DNA of 64,000 nucleotides from Plasmodiophora brassicae (lineage: Eukaryota > Endomyxa: Phytomyxea > Phytomyxea > Plasmodiophorida): assembly GCA_036867785.1 (NCBI GenBank), contig CP145426.1, forward strand, positions 682,001-746,000. The letters run 5' to 3'. The translations under genes and the position numbers were made by a program. Below the pieces are notes generated by a model. It was not told where the DNA came from. It was given only the letters and a program-made list of their open reading frames with translations, and did not search any database. Shown piece by piece: positions 1 through 9,458 of the stretch. Every line of letters starts with the position of its first letter. Position 1 is the first letter of the stretch.

Positions 1-3000
1 GATGCCTGACGTTGTTCAGCTTGGTGAGATGTGCGCGGCAAAGAAAGCTGACCATGTTCAGAATGAGCATGACGGTCTCGACCTGTTTCTCTTTCGAGGC
101 GAACGTCAGCACGACGAGTATGCCGTGCCACGCCGAATGGATGCTGCTGATGTGTACGGGGACCAGCCCCGCCAGGCACGCTATGACACGATGCCACAGC
201 GTCGACGAGTGCCGGGCGCCCCTGGACAAACGTTGGAGGCCTGTCCTCAGACACGAACGGGTCCGATTCACTGACATGATCGAAACGAAGACGTCGACGA
301 ACTGCCCCTGAAGCTTCGCCACCTGCGACGACGCACGTCAGCGCCCGGCCGGGCTAAACGAGGGGAACGGTGCGGCGAACCTCAGCAGACGCTTGCCTGC
401 TAAACGCTGCGTCCAGGATCGTGCCAACCGCATTGATAACCTTCTCGGCTTGCTTGGTCGGCGACTGATTACAAGCCTGCGCTCAGCGCGACGTTCGTTA
501 ACGACCTCAACCATGGGTGGACGCGCGCTGGCGAACGCAACCTGGACGAAATGCATGCGGACGATGGCCCACATCTGCAGGATCGTGTCGACGTCGCGGT
601 CCAGGTTCAGGATGACGATCTTCGCGATCCGATCGATCGTCTGCGTGCCGCCCAGGGCCAGCTCCTGCGTCGAGATGGCGCAGATGGACACGCAGTAGTG
701 AATGAACGCCCCCTGCGGCAACTTCGGCGTCGCCAGGTAGACCGACTGCAGGTGTTCCATCAGGGCGCGGTCGATGGCCGGGCTTCGTTCCAGATTCCAC
801 AGGAACTGCAGGACCGCCTCCCACGACTCGTCCAGGTCGCGGCCGTGGTTCAGCCCCAGGTCCAGGACAATCTCGATCACGTATCGGTGCGATGCAGTCA
901 GGGACGACGTCGTGCCCGACACCATTGTCGCGGGCGCGAACAGCTTCGTGCTGCGCCCGCCTTTGTCAGATGCTGGCCACGGTCACAACAACGCGCCACG
1001 AACGATACCTGTTGACAAGCGACTGCACGAAGGCGGTCCGGGCGACAACGGCGCCCATGGCCATTGACAGGAGGACAAACTCGCGGTACGAATCGATACA
1101 CCGTCGCCAGGTCTCAGCATCCAGGGCACAGTGCTCGGTAGCGACGCCGAGAGCGGCGAGCGCGGGCGGCCACCCGTTGACGAGCAGCGTTGCAATGCCC
1201 TCCTTGGCCGTGGACAAATCGATCGACGTTCGAGCGGACCGCAACGCGCGGCCCTCGTTCAGGACAAACACGGGCTGATCCAGAGGGCCAGGTGACGCTG
1301 GCGGCCGAGTGACCGGAGGGGGCGGTGACGATTCCGGTAGCAGGTGCAGCCCGATGCCAACGCCACTGTCTCGACGCAGAGGCGCATCCGGTGAGGTCGT
1401 AATGGATTCTAGATCGGGGGCCCCGGTAAGCGCGCCGCCAGTGCACGGGACAGGCCAGCGCGCATACGAATAAACTTGCGAAGTGACGCGGCAATCAGGC
1501 CGAGAGCGCGAACCGCCTGGACGATAACGGGATGGGCCCTGCTGGACGACGACGAGCTCTGCTCCACAGCGCTGGATATGGCGCCCTGCATGGGCCACAT
1601 AAACGTTGGTTACCGACCACAAGATCATCAACCACACGTCGCTCACCTGAAGCATCTTCAGTACCGACGTGAATAGTTTCGCAGCCGACGGGTGCGACGC
1701 ACGCGGGATGAACAAGTCGCCGAGGACCTGTGGGCGAAACGACAGGTACGCCAGCAGCTCCAGCAAGATCAGCACATGAGATTCCTGGCGCAACGACCCT
1801 GCAAGGACGGTTACACACACGCACACGTCATCGTACGTCGTGGGAACACTGCCCCCGGACCGGACCTTCCAGGACGACGCTCATCAGATGGTTGACGGCT
1901 AGGGCCAGCCCGTTCGGCAACGTTCGCGAAAAGCTCTCCGCAATCGAGCCTGCACGGTACACCCGTCAACATGCCATACCCCGGTTGCAAAGAGGACAGC
2001 AGAGCATACCCAGAACGGAAACGGCAAGACGGAAGTCCCGCGCCGATGGGGACACACAGTGCGAGATGAACGGGCCGACCAGGTACTCCTAGCGGGCAAC
2101 GACGGATCAGGCACCCGGGTTCAACCCGGTTCGGCGGGAGCGCACCTACGTTCAGCACTTCGGCCACAACGGGGTTCGACCGGAACCGGGGCCCGGCATT
2201 ACGAAGTATGAGGAGGATCATCTCGCGGGCAAACGTCTGCTGGCGGACGTCCGGCCCTGCGAAAGGGTTCGTCAGGGGGCAGCGAAGGGGAACACCCGTG
2301 CTCGATTGCCCACCGTCGACGTACGGAACGATGCGTTTCATGCTGAGGCGCAGGATCGTTCGCAGCGCGGTCAGGACTTCCTGGATCATGTCAGGTGGGG
2401 ACGAAATCGGCGCCGACTCTTCGCCCAGCTCGATGGCGACCGTGTCAACCAGGTTCCGCACAACGTTGGCCACGTCCGCCTGCGACGAACGCGAATAAGC
2501 CGCTGGAGCGCGACAGACGCCGTCGACCAGAGGGGTACCTCATCCGCCGGCCTCACCGGCAACGTTTCGTACCGGTCGACCATCGTAGTCAGGATCTGTG
2601 TCAACGTCGCTGACGCCATCGCCTGGTTCTGCGCGTTGTCGTTCCGCGAGTACACGTCGAAGCAAGTGCGGACGCAGACGACAACGGAGTCCAGATGCAT
2701 TCGACTTGTCGTCGACGACGCGGCCGTCAGGACAACCTGTCGACGACGCCGTGGCCACGTCAGCAATCGGGCGCGCCGCACGTTGACGGTGCCGAGCGCA
2801 CGAACCTTCAGGCCATGGTTCTTCACCGTGTTGTTCGCCGTTGCAATGGCAGGATGCACGACGGACAGCACCTACCGTAGGGACGACGTGAGCCACCCGC
2901 AACGGGACGCGCAGCGCCGACCGGCAGACCTCATCGACGGTGACGAGGTCGGTCGGCGAATCGATGCTGATGTCGTGGACGGAAATGACGGCGTTCTTGG

Positions 3001-3223
3001 CCAGGAGCTGGTTGAACGTGTCCAGGGCGATCTCGACGAGCGCGTTCGACTGGGAGGCGACGGCCGCGGACAGCCCGTCGAACACGGCCTTGGTCAGACG
3101 GGGCTGGCCCCGGATCGCCGCCAGCGACGCCTGCGCGGCACCCTTGATCGCCCCCTGGCGCCATCCGCACGTGCGCACGATGCGATTCAGCCCGTCTTCG
3201 GCGACGGCAGCAGCGGCCGCCAT
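1..3223 (-). CDS. MON2: MON2-like trafficking scaffold (DCB-HUS-HDS, no Sec7), 3' truncated
   Basis: Large alpha-solenoid protein of the ARF-GEF-related MON2 family, which acts at the trans-Golgi and endosomes in membrane trafficking. Spliced from many exons separated by short introns; one fixed by frame is 2737-2781 (45 bp, GTGCGG...CTGAC...ACAG). In order I can read a DCB-like segment (LLAKNAVISVHD, then CFDVYSRNDNAQNQ), a HUS-like segment (MILLILRNAGPRFRSNPVVAE), and HDS-like segments (ARTAFVQSLVNR; ESWEAVLQFLWNLE; FIHYCVSICAISTQEL; CIAGLVPVHISSIHSAWHGI). The gap between HUS and HDS1 (about 1230-1560) is too short for a roughly 190-residue Sec7 domain, which favours MON2 over the related BIG1/BIG2 exchange factors. 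Translation probably starts at the ATG at 3223, but an upstream exon near 3480-3507 cannot be excluded. The gene runs off the left edge. Family certain to the MON2/BIG level; MON2 specifically is inference. Confidence 0.75.
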
Positions 3224-3522
3224 CCTATCCCAGGCCGCGGAACGACGCTCGACGGGTTCTGGTGGTGGCCGTCCCCCACTGACCCTCATTCCACGGGTCA
3301 GACGGAGAGCGCGCCCGTTTTTGCTCCGGTCCACGGGGACGCACTCTGCGGGAGCGGACATTTCCGACTGCGGGACTGCACTGAACTGCACGTCGTCTGG
3401 CAGTCATCCGCCCCCGAACACCGCGGCACCTTGTCGATAGGGTCCACGTCGTCCGGCGCAAGCTTGCGCAGCGCCAGCACCAGCGGTGGGACACCTGCCT
3501 TCGTCCATCACGCAGCCGATCG

Positions 3523-3533
3523 TTATTTATAAA
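3523..3533 (-). promoter_or_regulatory. TATA box, probable promoter of MON2-like gene
   Basis: On the minus strand the sequence reads TTTATAAATAA, an AT-rich island in very GC-rich DNA, about 300 bp before the chosen start of the MON2-like gene. Similar boxes precede the PhoD-like and one ankyrin gene, so TATA-directed initiation seems to be used in this genome. Inference from sequence only. Confidence 0.45.
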
Positions 3534-3619
3534 GGTAACCAGAGGACTCGGACGCGTCAGCAGCGGCGTCGCCGCCACATCGCCCGATGTGCACCTGGAA
3601 CGCGCGACTCGGTCTACCC

Positions 3620-4429
3620 TTAGGAATGCTGTGCTGCTGCGGGCGACGCGACCGGCCGGCGAATGGCCGGCGGCCGCACCTGCCGCTGGTACCGCCTGGC
3701 GGACGACAGCTGCTGGATGGCGGGGCACTGCGGCGACGGTGGGCGATACGCCCGTCGCCTCAACGCCGCCGAGTCGCGCCACGACAGCGCACCGCTCTGG
3801 ATCTGCCTCAGCAGGTCGTCGCCGGCGCCGCCTTCCCATGAGGCGCCCGCCGCCGCCGCATGCCGCTCCCCGCTCGTCTTCGCCGTGTCGCGATCGCCTT
3901 CGCCGACGTCGGGCAGGACTTGGCCCAGGTTGCCTGGGGCGAACACGTGTGGCGGGTCGACATGCCGCAGCCGTTTCATCTGGTCCAGGATCATCGCCAG
4001 CAGCGGGCTGACGCCTTCGGGCGCAGGCGCCGGTCGGCAGACGACCCGGCCGACCGGGAACGGTGGCACGACGACCGGCGCGGCAACGGGCCGTAATCGA
4101 ACGCAGCGGATCCGGTCGGCCAGGGACGGGGGCGGCCCAGGCGGCAACGGGGGCGGCATACGCGCCCGCGACCGGTGCACGATGATCCGGTGGATCGCGT
4201 CGAGGCGGTCGGTCAGCGACATGGACGGCGGCGGGTGCACGCCCAGGTGCGCCTCGATGTCGGCGACGTGCGCCTGGGCGGTCAGGTGGTCCTGGTGCAG
4301 GCGCCGCGCGTGCTCGCAGATGAACGCCAGGCGCGCCCGCGACGACAGCAACGCGCCGCCGCCCGGTACCGGCAGGCACAACGACGACTCGAGCTGGTGC
4401 AGGTCGCGCGACGACAGCGACATCGACAT
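3620..4429 (-). CDS. Proline-rich hypothetical protein (269 aa), possible WH2-like motif
   Basis: Uninterrupted 269-codon frame starting at the ATG at 4429. I do not recognise the family. The N-terminal third is predicted helical and ends in a polyproline stretch (PPPLPPGPPPSL, about residues 90-101); near residue 205 there is DLLRQIQSGALSWRD, which resembles the actin-binding WH2 pattern (LLxxIxxGxxL), but the following basic LKK-type motif is not clear. No signal peptide or membrane segment. It lies between the MON2-like and TMEM87-like genes, all on the minus strand, with about 100 bp to the stop of the latter. A longer overlapping frame (3225-4379) on the same strand is composed of low-complexity Arg/Pro/Ala and is treated as a shadow. 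Role unknown; actin-related function is only a suggestion. Confidence 0.5.
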   Translation of the reverse strand: MSMSLSSRDLHQLESSLCLPVPGGGALLSSRARLAFICEHARRLHQDHLTAQAHVADIEAHLGVHPPPSMSLTDRLDAIHRIIVHRSRARMPPPLPPGPPPSLADRIRCVRLRPVAAPVVVPPFPVGRVVCRPAPAPEGVSPLLAMILDQMKRLRHVDPPHVFAPGNLGQVLPDVGEGDRDTAKTSGERHAAAAGASWEGGAGDDLLRQIQSGALSWRDSAALRRRAYRPPSPQCPAIQQLSSARRYQRQVRPPAIRRPVASPAAAQHS

Positions 4430-4529
4430 TGTTTGGCCCAGGACGAGACAGTGGGCGAGAGCGCGCGCGCGCCGATCGAGGCGGCGTACCCTGTTGTTTA
4501 ATGATGGACGGGTGACGTGTAACGCAGGC

Positions 4530-6138
4530 CTACTCCTCGCCGATCTCGAACCGCTCCTGACGCGACCGGCGCGCCTTCTGCACCAGCAGGTCGCCGCCGT
4601 CGTCGTCGACCTGCAGGTCCAGCTCGAACTCGTCGTCGACGTCGCGATCGGTTATCTGCTCGGCGTAGGCGATGGAGCGCGTGTGGGGCCCCGGGCGCCA
4701 CAGGGCGGCGATGCCGAGCAGGACGGCGAAGTACAGGACCTGTGGAAACCCGTCGTACAGCAGGTACGTGAACTGCCAGTATCGCAGCTGGAGCGCCTGC
4801 TCGACAAAGTATCTGTCCGACGTGGTCAGCAACGTCGTCCTCCACATACGCGCTGGCCTACATGCGGAAGGCGCCGAACAGGCAGGCGACGACGAGCGCG
4901 GCGATCAGCAGCGCAGAGAACGACCACATGATGTCGTGCTTGGCGATTTGGTGCCTGTGTGGGCGGGTCCCGTTGGCGACTGCCGATGCGCTAGAGGCGG
5001 CGCCCCGATCGACGTACCTGGTGTGTAGGTCGTCGAGCGTGTCGCTGAGGGACGCGAACGTCCACCAGTAGAAGGCGGCGTCCATCAGCGTGACCGGCAC
5101 CATCAGCAGCAGCGTCGTCTGCGACGGGGACGCCGCACCGCGCACCGTCGCCATGTGCAGGCTCAGCTGGAGCAGCGCCTCGAGGACGGCGAACAGCGCG
5201 CCGGCCGCCAGGATACGATTCGTGGATCGCCCCAGCGACGGTTTGCTGACGCCGAACCCCATGCTGACGGCGACGACCAGCATCCTGGAGACGGCGCGGC
5301 GCACGGATCCGGCGACGAGCGACACGGCGAACAGCGCCATGGGGCGGTCGCCGGTGCGGTTGAACGTGCCGTAGTACGTCATCCACGAGAACGACTCGAT
5401 CAGGCACAGGACGAGGACGACCGAGATCGCGTGCTGCACCTGCATGACCTGCGTCCGATGACGAACGTTCATCAGGAGCCAGGCGGCGCCCAGGGCCAGG
5501 TACGCGAACGACAGCGCCGTGTAGAATTGCACGTACGGGTAGTCTAGCGAGCAACGTGCACGTCAGCGGGTGCATGGCGGCGGCGGGCGGGTCGCAGTAC
5601 CGATAGGGCTCAGCATGCCGGTCGGGTGCCGGACGACGACGGTTCCAGACATGGTGGCCGACATGGGCGCGAAGGCCGTGTCGGCGTTCGGGCACACGCC
5701 CACAATCATCATGACGAAGCGCGTGTCGGCGACGCTCGCCTTCGTGTACCAGGCGGTGCCGTCGACGACGTCCTCGGCGTAGACGCTGACCAGGGCCGGG
5801 TTGAAGACCAGGTGCCCCGGGCGATTGCACAGCTTCGACTCGTACAGGTCGCTGTCGCAGCAGACGTGCGCGCGCCCGTTCAGCTTCAGGCCGAGCGCGT
5901 CCCGTATGCCGGGCAGGTCGCCCGGGCGCATACCGATGACGGCGACCGAGATCGGGACGGGCGCCGCCGCCGGTTGCCCGTCGAACCGGACGTTCACCGT
6001 CACGGTCGCATTGTCGCCGTCGTCGGGCGCCACCAGCGACAGGCCAAAGTCGACCAGCGACCCGCGGTCGATCGGCTCCGCCTCGTACGTGAACGTCTCC
6101 GCCGCGGCCAGCGACGCCCACAGCAGCCAGAGCCACAT
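4530..6138 (-). CDS. TMEM87: TMEM87-like Golgi seven-TM protein (GOST family)
   Basis: Membrane protein of the GOLD-domain seven-transmembrane (GOST/TMEM87) family, which resides in the Golgi and is linked to retrograde transport. Three exons can be fixed: 6138-5601, 5543-4862 and 4812-4530, with introns of 57 bp (GTACTG...CTAG) and 49 bp (GTAGGC...ACAG); together 500 codons. The protein has a signal peptide (MWLWLLWASLAAAE), a beta-rich luminal domain with paired cysteines (AHVCCDSDLYESKLC) to about residue 180, then seven hydrophobic segments. Family hallmarks are RMLVVAVSMGFGVSKPSLG, matching the LxVxxSLGYGxVKPxLG block of TMEM87, and FRI at the second splice junction. A short acidic cytoplasmic tail (DVDDEFELDLQVDDD) follows. 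Reading frame is continuous across both junctions, which supports the model strongly. Confidence 0.88.
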
Positions 6139-6261
6139 TCGACTGTCAACGCTGTGTCGTCGTCTGGCCGGTCACGTGAACAACGGGACAGGGTCACAGA
6201 GGAGGGGGTCGCTCTACGCGGAACACGTGTTGCTGTGTATTGCATTCAACGACGACGCGGG

Positions 6262-7261
6262 TTAGCGGCGACGGCAGGCGGCCAGCGCATCGTCACGATG
6301 GTGCTGGGCGGCCGTCTGGGCGCAGAGCTGACGGTCCCTGGCGCCGGCGCGCAGCAACACGTCGATCACGTCGACGTGGCCATGGGCGGCCGCCCGGATC
6401 AGGGCGGTCTCCCCGTGCCGGTTGGCGCGGTTGACGTCGGCGTGTCGGGCCACGCAGGCGTGCACGACGTCCAGGCGCCCGTTGGCCGCCGCCAGGTGCA
6501 GGGGCGTGTCGCCGTTGCCGTCTCCCCGGTCCAGGTCGGCGTTCGCGCGATATAGTATGTCAACGACGAAGACGTGCCCCTGCGTAGACTAGCTTGTGAT
6601 GCGCCCGTTTGGAAAGAGAGGGTGTGAGCGCGGGTACCTTCTCTGCCGCGAGGTGGATCGGCGTCCTGCCGCCGGCGTCAGCGGGATCGGCGTCGGCCCC
6701 GTAGTCGAGCAGGGTCAGCGTGGACGCCATGCGGCCCCTGGAGGCGGCCGCGTGCATCGGCGTACGACGCGCCGGCGTGGACAACGAGTTGACGTCGGCG
6801 CCCGACCCGATCAGCTCGTGCATGCACAGGATGTGGCTGCCGCGTGCCGCGAGGTAGAGCGCGGTGACGCCGTCGTGCAGCACGTCGACAGGGACGGCGC
6901 CGGCGCTGAGCAGGGCGCGGACGACGTACTCGTGGCCGTTGGCGGCCGCCAGGTGCAGGCAGCCGGTGAAGTCAGCGCCGTGCTCGAACAGGACGTCGAT
7001 GATGTGATCGAACCCGTCCCTGGAGGCGATCTTCGCCGCGGAGGCCAGCGCGCGCTCGTCGGTCCGCAGGCAGGATCCCTTGAGCAACGACGTGACACGA
7101 GATGTCGACCCCGTCTTGACCGCATCCAGCAGCGCCTTGGGCGGGTCGTGCCGGCAAGGAACGTCACCTGCGAACGCCTGCGTGAACCACGCCGGAAGGC
7201 TGAACGCATTGCCCGCTGCCATCGCCAGCGCCAAGCAGGCCAGCACGCGAAGGGTCGCCAT
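6262..7261 (-). CDS. Signal-peptide ankyrin-repeat protein (313 aa)
   Basis: Two exons: 7261-6638 and 6579-6262, separated by a 58 bp intron (GTACCC...GCAG, phase 0). The N-terminus (MATLRVLACLALAMAAGNAFS) is a convincing signal peptide. The rest is about eight ankyrin repeats, for example DGVTALYLAARGSHILCMHE, GGRTPIHLAAEK spliced to GHVFVVDILYRANADLD, then NGDTPLHLAAANGRLDVVHA and HGETALIRAAAHGHVDVIDV. The intron falls inside a repeat and restores its consensus, which confirms the splice. Most ankyrin proteins are cytosolic, so a cleavable-looking signal on an otherwise pure ankyrin protein is unusual; the same design recurs at 13864-14783 and 35365-36919. Binding partner unknown; it may act in the ER lumen or outside the cell. 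Confidence 0.85.
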
Positions 7262-7574
7262 CGTTGCGAACTGATACTGGCGCCGGTCGCGTCAATGGCA
7301 ACGGTCGCGGCGACAGGGACCCGCCCTCGTCACACAGTGCGCCCCAGGCCAGTGAGTTGTACATATCTAGGCAGGAGGTCGCAGTACTAAACTGTCACCA
7401 GTGCTAAAACAAGGCGAACTTTCGCAAACGTCGGTCCCCGGTCTGGTTGAACCGGGAGAGCGCAGGCAAGGTGGGCGCCGGCCCTGTGACGAACCATCGC
7501 CGGGATGCCACGTACGTACGTACCGAGGAGAGGCTGCGTCGTCCAGCGGCCGCTGCCTGCCCTGCACAACAACG

Positions 7575-9149
7575 ATGGCGCTGTACAGCGGGCGCAAAGC
7601 CCTGCTGGTCCTGGCGGGCGTCTCCATTGTACAGCCGCTGCTCCTGCTCTGGCTGGGGGGCGTGTTCACATTTACCGACATGGAGGACACGGTCGAGGCG
7701 TTCTATAAAGGGGCCGACCCTGCGCCTTGGGCGCACGACGTCGACCTCCTCGTTCCGATCGCGTCCGCTGAGTCGTCATTCTACGAGGTGACTCGCCTGC
7801 TGATATGGTCGGCGTTGCTGTTCTGGCCGCGCCGGCACTTCCGCCTCGTCATCGTCACCGATGAGGAAGACCCGGAGACGCCCTCGGTCATGAACCAAAC
7901 GATGCACTACGCCAGGGGGCACCAGGCTGTCCGGAATATCGAGTTCCGGAACAACACGCTGGCGTTCAAGCAGTCGGGTCAAGGTCGGGCCCGACGCGGC
8001 GCTCTCGCCCATGTAGCATACGTTGCTGAGCCGCTCTGCACAGAGCGTCAGCAGTGGATCATGTTCTGGGCCGACAACTTCACCGACGCCGAGTACATCG
8101 GCCTGGTGGACACCGACACGGTCGTCACCAGCCGCATCCTGTACGAGGACATATTCGCAGAGGGTGATCGACCGCGCGTGCGGGTCGTCTACGGCCCACC
8201 ATTATGCTCCCCGTGTAGGATGAGGCGACGCGCGTGGGGGGCCGTTCGTCGAACTAAGCCGAATGCGCTGTCAGGGATCGAGACGCCGCAGGGGACGCTG
8301 TTCGCGACCGGATTCAAGGAGAAGTTCAAGGGCATGTCGCAGTTCCCGGTGGTGGTGAAACGCGCCCACCTGCACTCGTTCCGGGAGCACATCCGCCTGC
8401 ACCTGAACATGACGACGTTCGACGACGCCGTCGAGCTGCTGGTCTCCAAGAAGACGAGCTTGCTGTGGTTCGCGCAGTTCAACCTGATCGTCAACGTCCT
8501 GTACGAACTGTTCTACGACGACTACGTCTGGCATGTGTTCCGGCGGGAGCCCGGGTGGGATGGCCCAGGGCCCCTGGGCCAAGTTGCCAACGTAGGTTCC
8601 CCCCGCAGCTGCTGGACAGCGTCGTCGTGTACTGAGTGGCCCACTGATTGCGCACAGCTGGCCGAGGCCAATCTACGGCCGCAGGACATGCTGCTGTGGC
8701 CCCACGTCTGCATGCACTGGTCGTACAGGCCGACCAGCATCCCCCAGACGAACAAGCAGTTCGTCAAGCTCATGCGCGAAGGCCACTGTCACGGGCTGCG
8801 GAACGCCACGTTGCGATCGGGCGACGCGCCGTGGTACTGCGCCGACATCCGCGTCGCCGAGCGCCCCTGGGTCCGGCCCTGTTCGGATGCGGACCGACGA
8901 CGTCGCGGGTCTGACCGCATCGCAGATCGAATGGCTGTTCGAATTCGACTTCTTCTACGACGTCCCCGGCAACGACGACGCGCATCGGCGCCGTCGCCAC
9001 ATCATCGAGACCATCGCAGGTGCGTACCGGTGGAGGGGCCCGCGCACGCAGCGCAGACGGTTTTTCAACGCGTCGCAGACCACGAATGGGACCCCGCCCT
9101 GCTACGCCTGCTCGAGCAGCAGCCCGAGCCGACCCTCCTCAAAGAATAA
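7575..9149 (+). CDS. Type II membrane glycosyltransferase-like protein
   Basis: Starts at the ATG at 7575, just before a signal anchor (ALLVLAGVSIVQPLLLLWLGG). The luminal part has the look of a nucleotide-diphospho-sugar transferase of the DUF6492-like type: DVDLLVPIASAESSFYEV, then RLVIVTDEEDPETPSVMN, and an aspartate-rich YIGLVDTDTVVTS that could be the DxD metal/nucleotide site. Cysteines and WPHVCMHWSYRPTSIPQ occur near the C-terminus. The long open frame contains probable short introns (around 8214-8275, 8600-8660 and 8870-8930, and GTGCGT...CGCAG at 9020-9056), so the exact protein is uncertain; a tail reading VFQRVADHEWDPALLRLLEQ ends at 9149. Substrate unknown. Two other glycosyltransferase-like genes (GT61 and GT71 types) lie in this window, but not adjacent. 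Confidence 0.65.
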   Translation: MALYSGRKALLVLAGVSIVQPLLLLWLGGVFTFTDMEDTVEAFYKGADPAPWAHDVDLLVPIASAESSFYEVTRLLIWSALLFWPRRHFRLVIVTDEEDPETPSVMNQTMHYARGHQAVRNIEFRNNTLAFKQSGQGRARRGALAHVAYVAEPLCTERQQWIMFWADNFTDAEYIGLVDTDTVVTSRILYEDIFAEGDRPRVRVVYGPPLCSPCRMRRRAWGAVRRTKPNALSGIETPQGTLFATGFKEKFKGMSQFPVVVKRAHLHSFREHIRLHLNMTTFDDAVELLVSKKTSLLWFAQFNLIVNVLYELFYDDYVWHVFRREPGWDGPGPLGQVANVGSPRSCWTASSCTEWPTDCAQLAEANLRPQDMLLWPHVCMHWSYRPTSIPQTNKQFVKLMREGHCHGLRNATLRSGDAPWYCADIRVAERPWVRPCSDADRRRRGSDRIADRMAVRIRLLLRRPRQRRRASAPSPHHRDHRRCVPVEGPAHAAQTVFQRVADHEWDPALLRLLEQQPEPTLLKE

Positions 9150-9428
9150 GACGGGACGCCCCCACCCCGCGAGCGGAATACATTATTGGCAGCAGGTGGT
9201 GCGGCCGCGCGCTCTCGCAACATGTTCGTGTGCGCGACGGGCGCCCCAGTCGGAGCTGCACCGGGGTCGACTGTGGGCTGCAAACGGCCGGCTGCAGTTC
9301 CCGGCGGCAGCCGCGGAGGGACGTTGGCCCCGGGGACATACGAAAAAATCGCCGCGGCGACACGCGCGGTCCCCGATGCCGTCATTTTCCAATTTGGGGT
9401 GGCGGACCGACCCGGGACGGGGGCTGCC

Positions 9429-9453
9429 GCCGCTGCTGCTGCTGCTGCTGCTG
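9429..9453. repeat. CTG/GCT trinucleotide run
   Basis: About eight consecutive GCT units end six bases before the proposed ATG at 9459. It would lie in the 5' leader of the downstream gene, or encode poly-Ala if translation begins upstream. A likely length-polymorphic microsatellite. Confidence 0.85.
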
Positions 9454-9458
9454 TCGTC

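Noticed and set aside
3225-4379. 384-codon minus-strand frame overlapping the proline-rich gene
   Set aside because: Arg/Pro/Ala-rich shadow frame without protein character.
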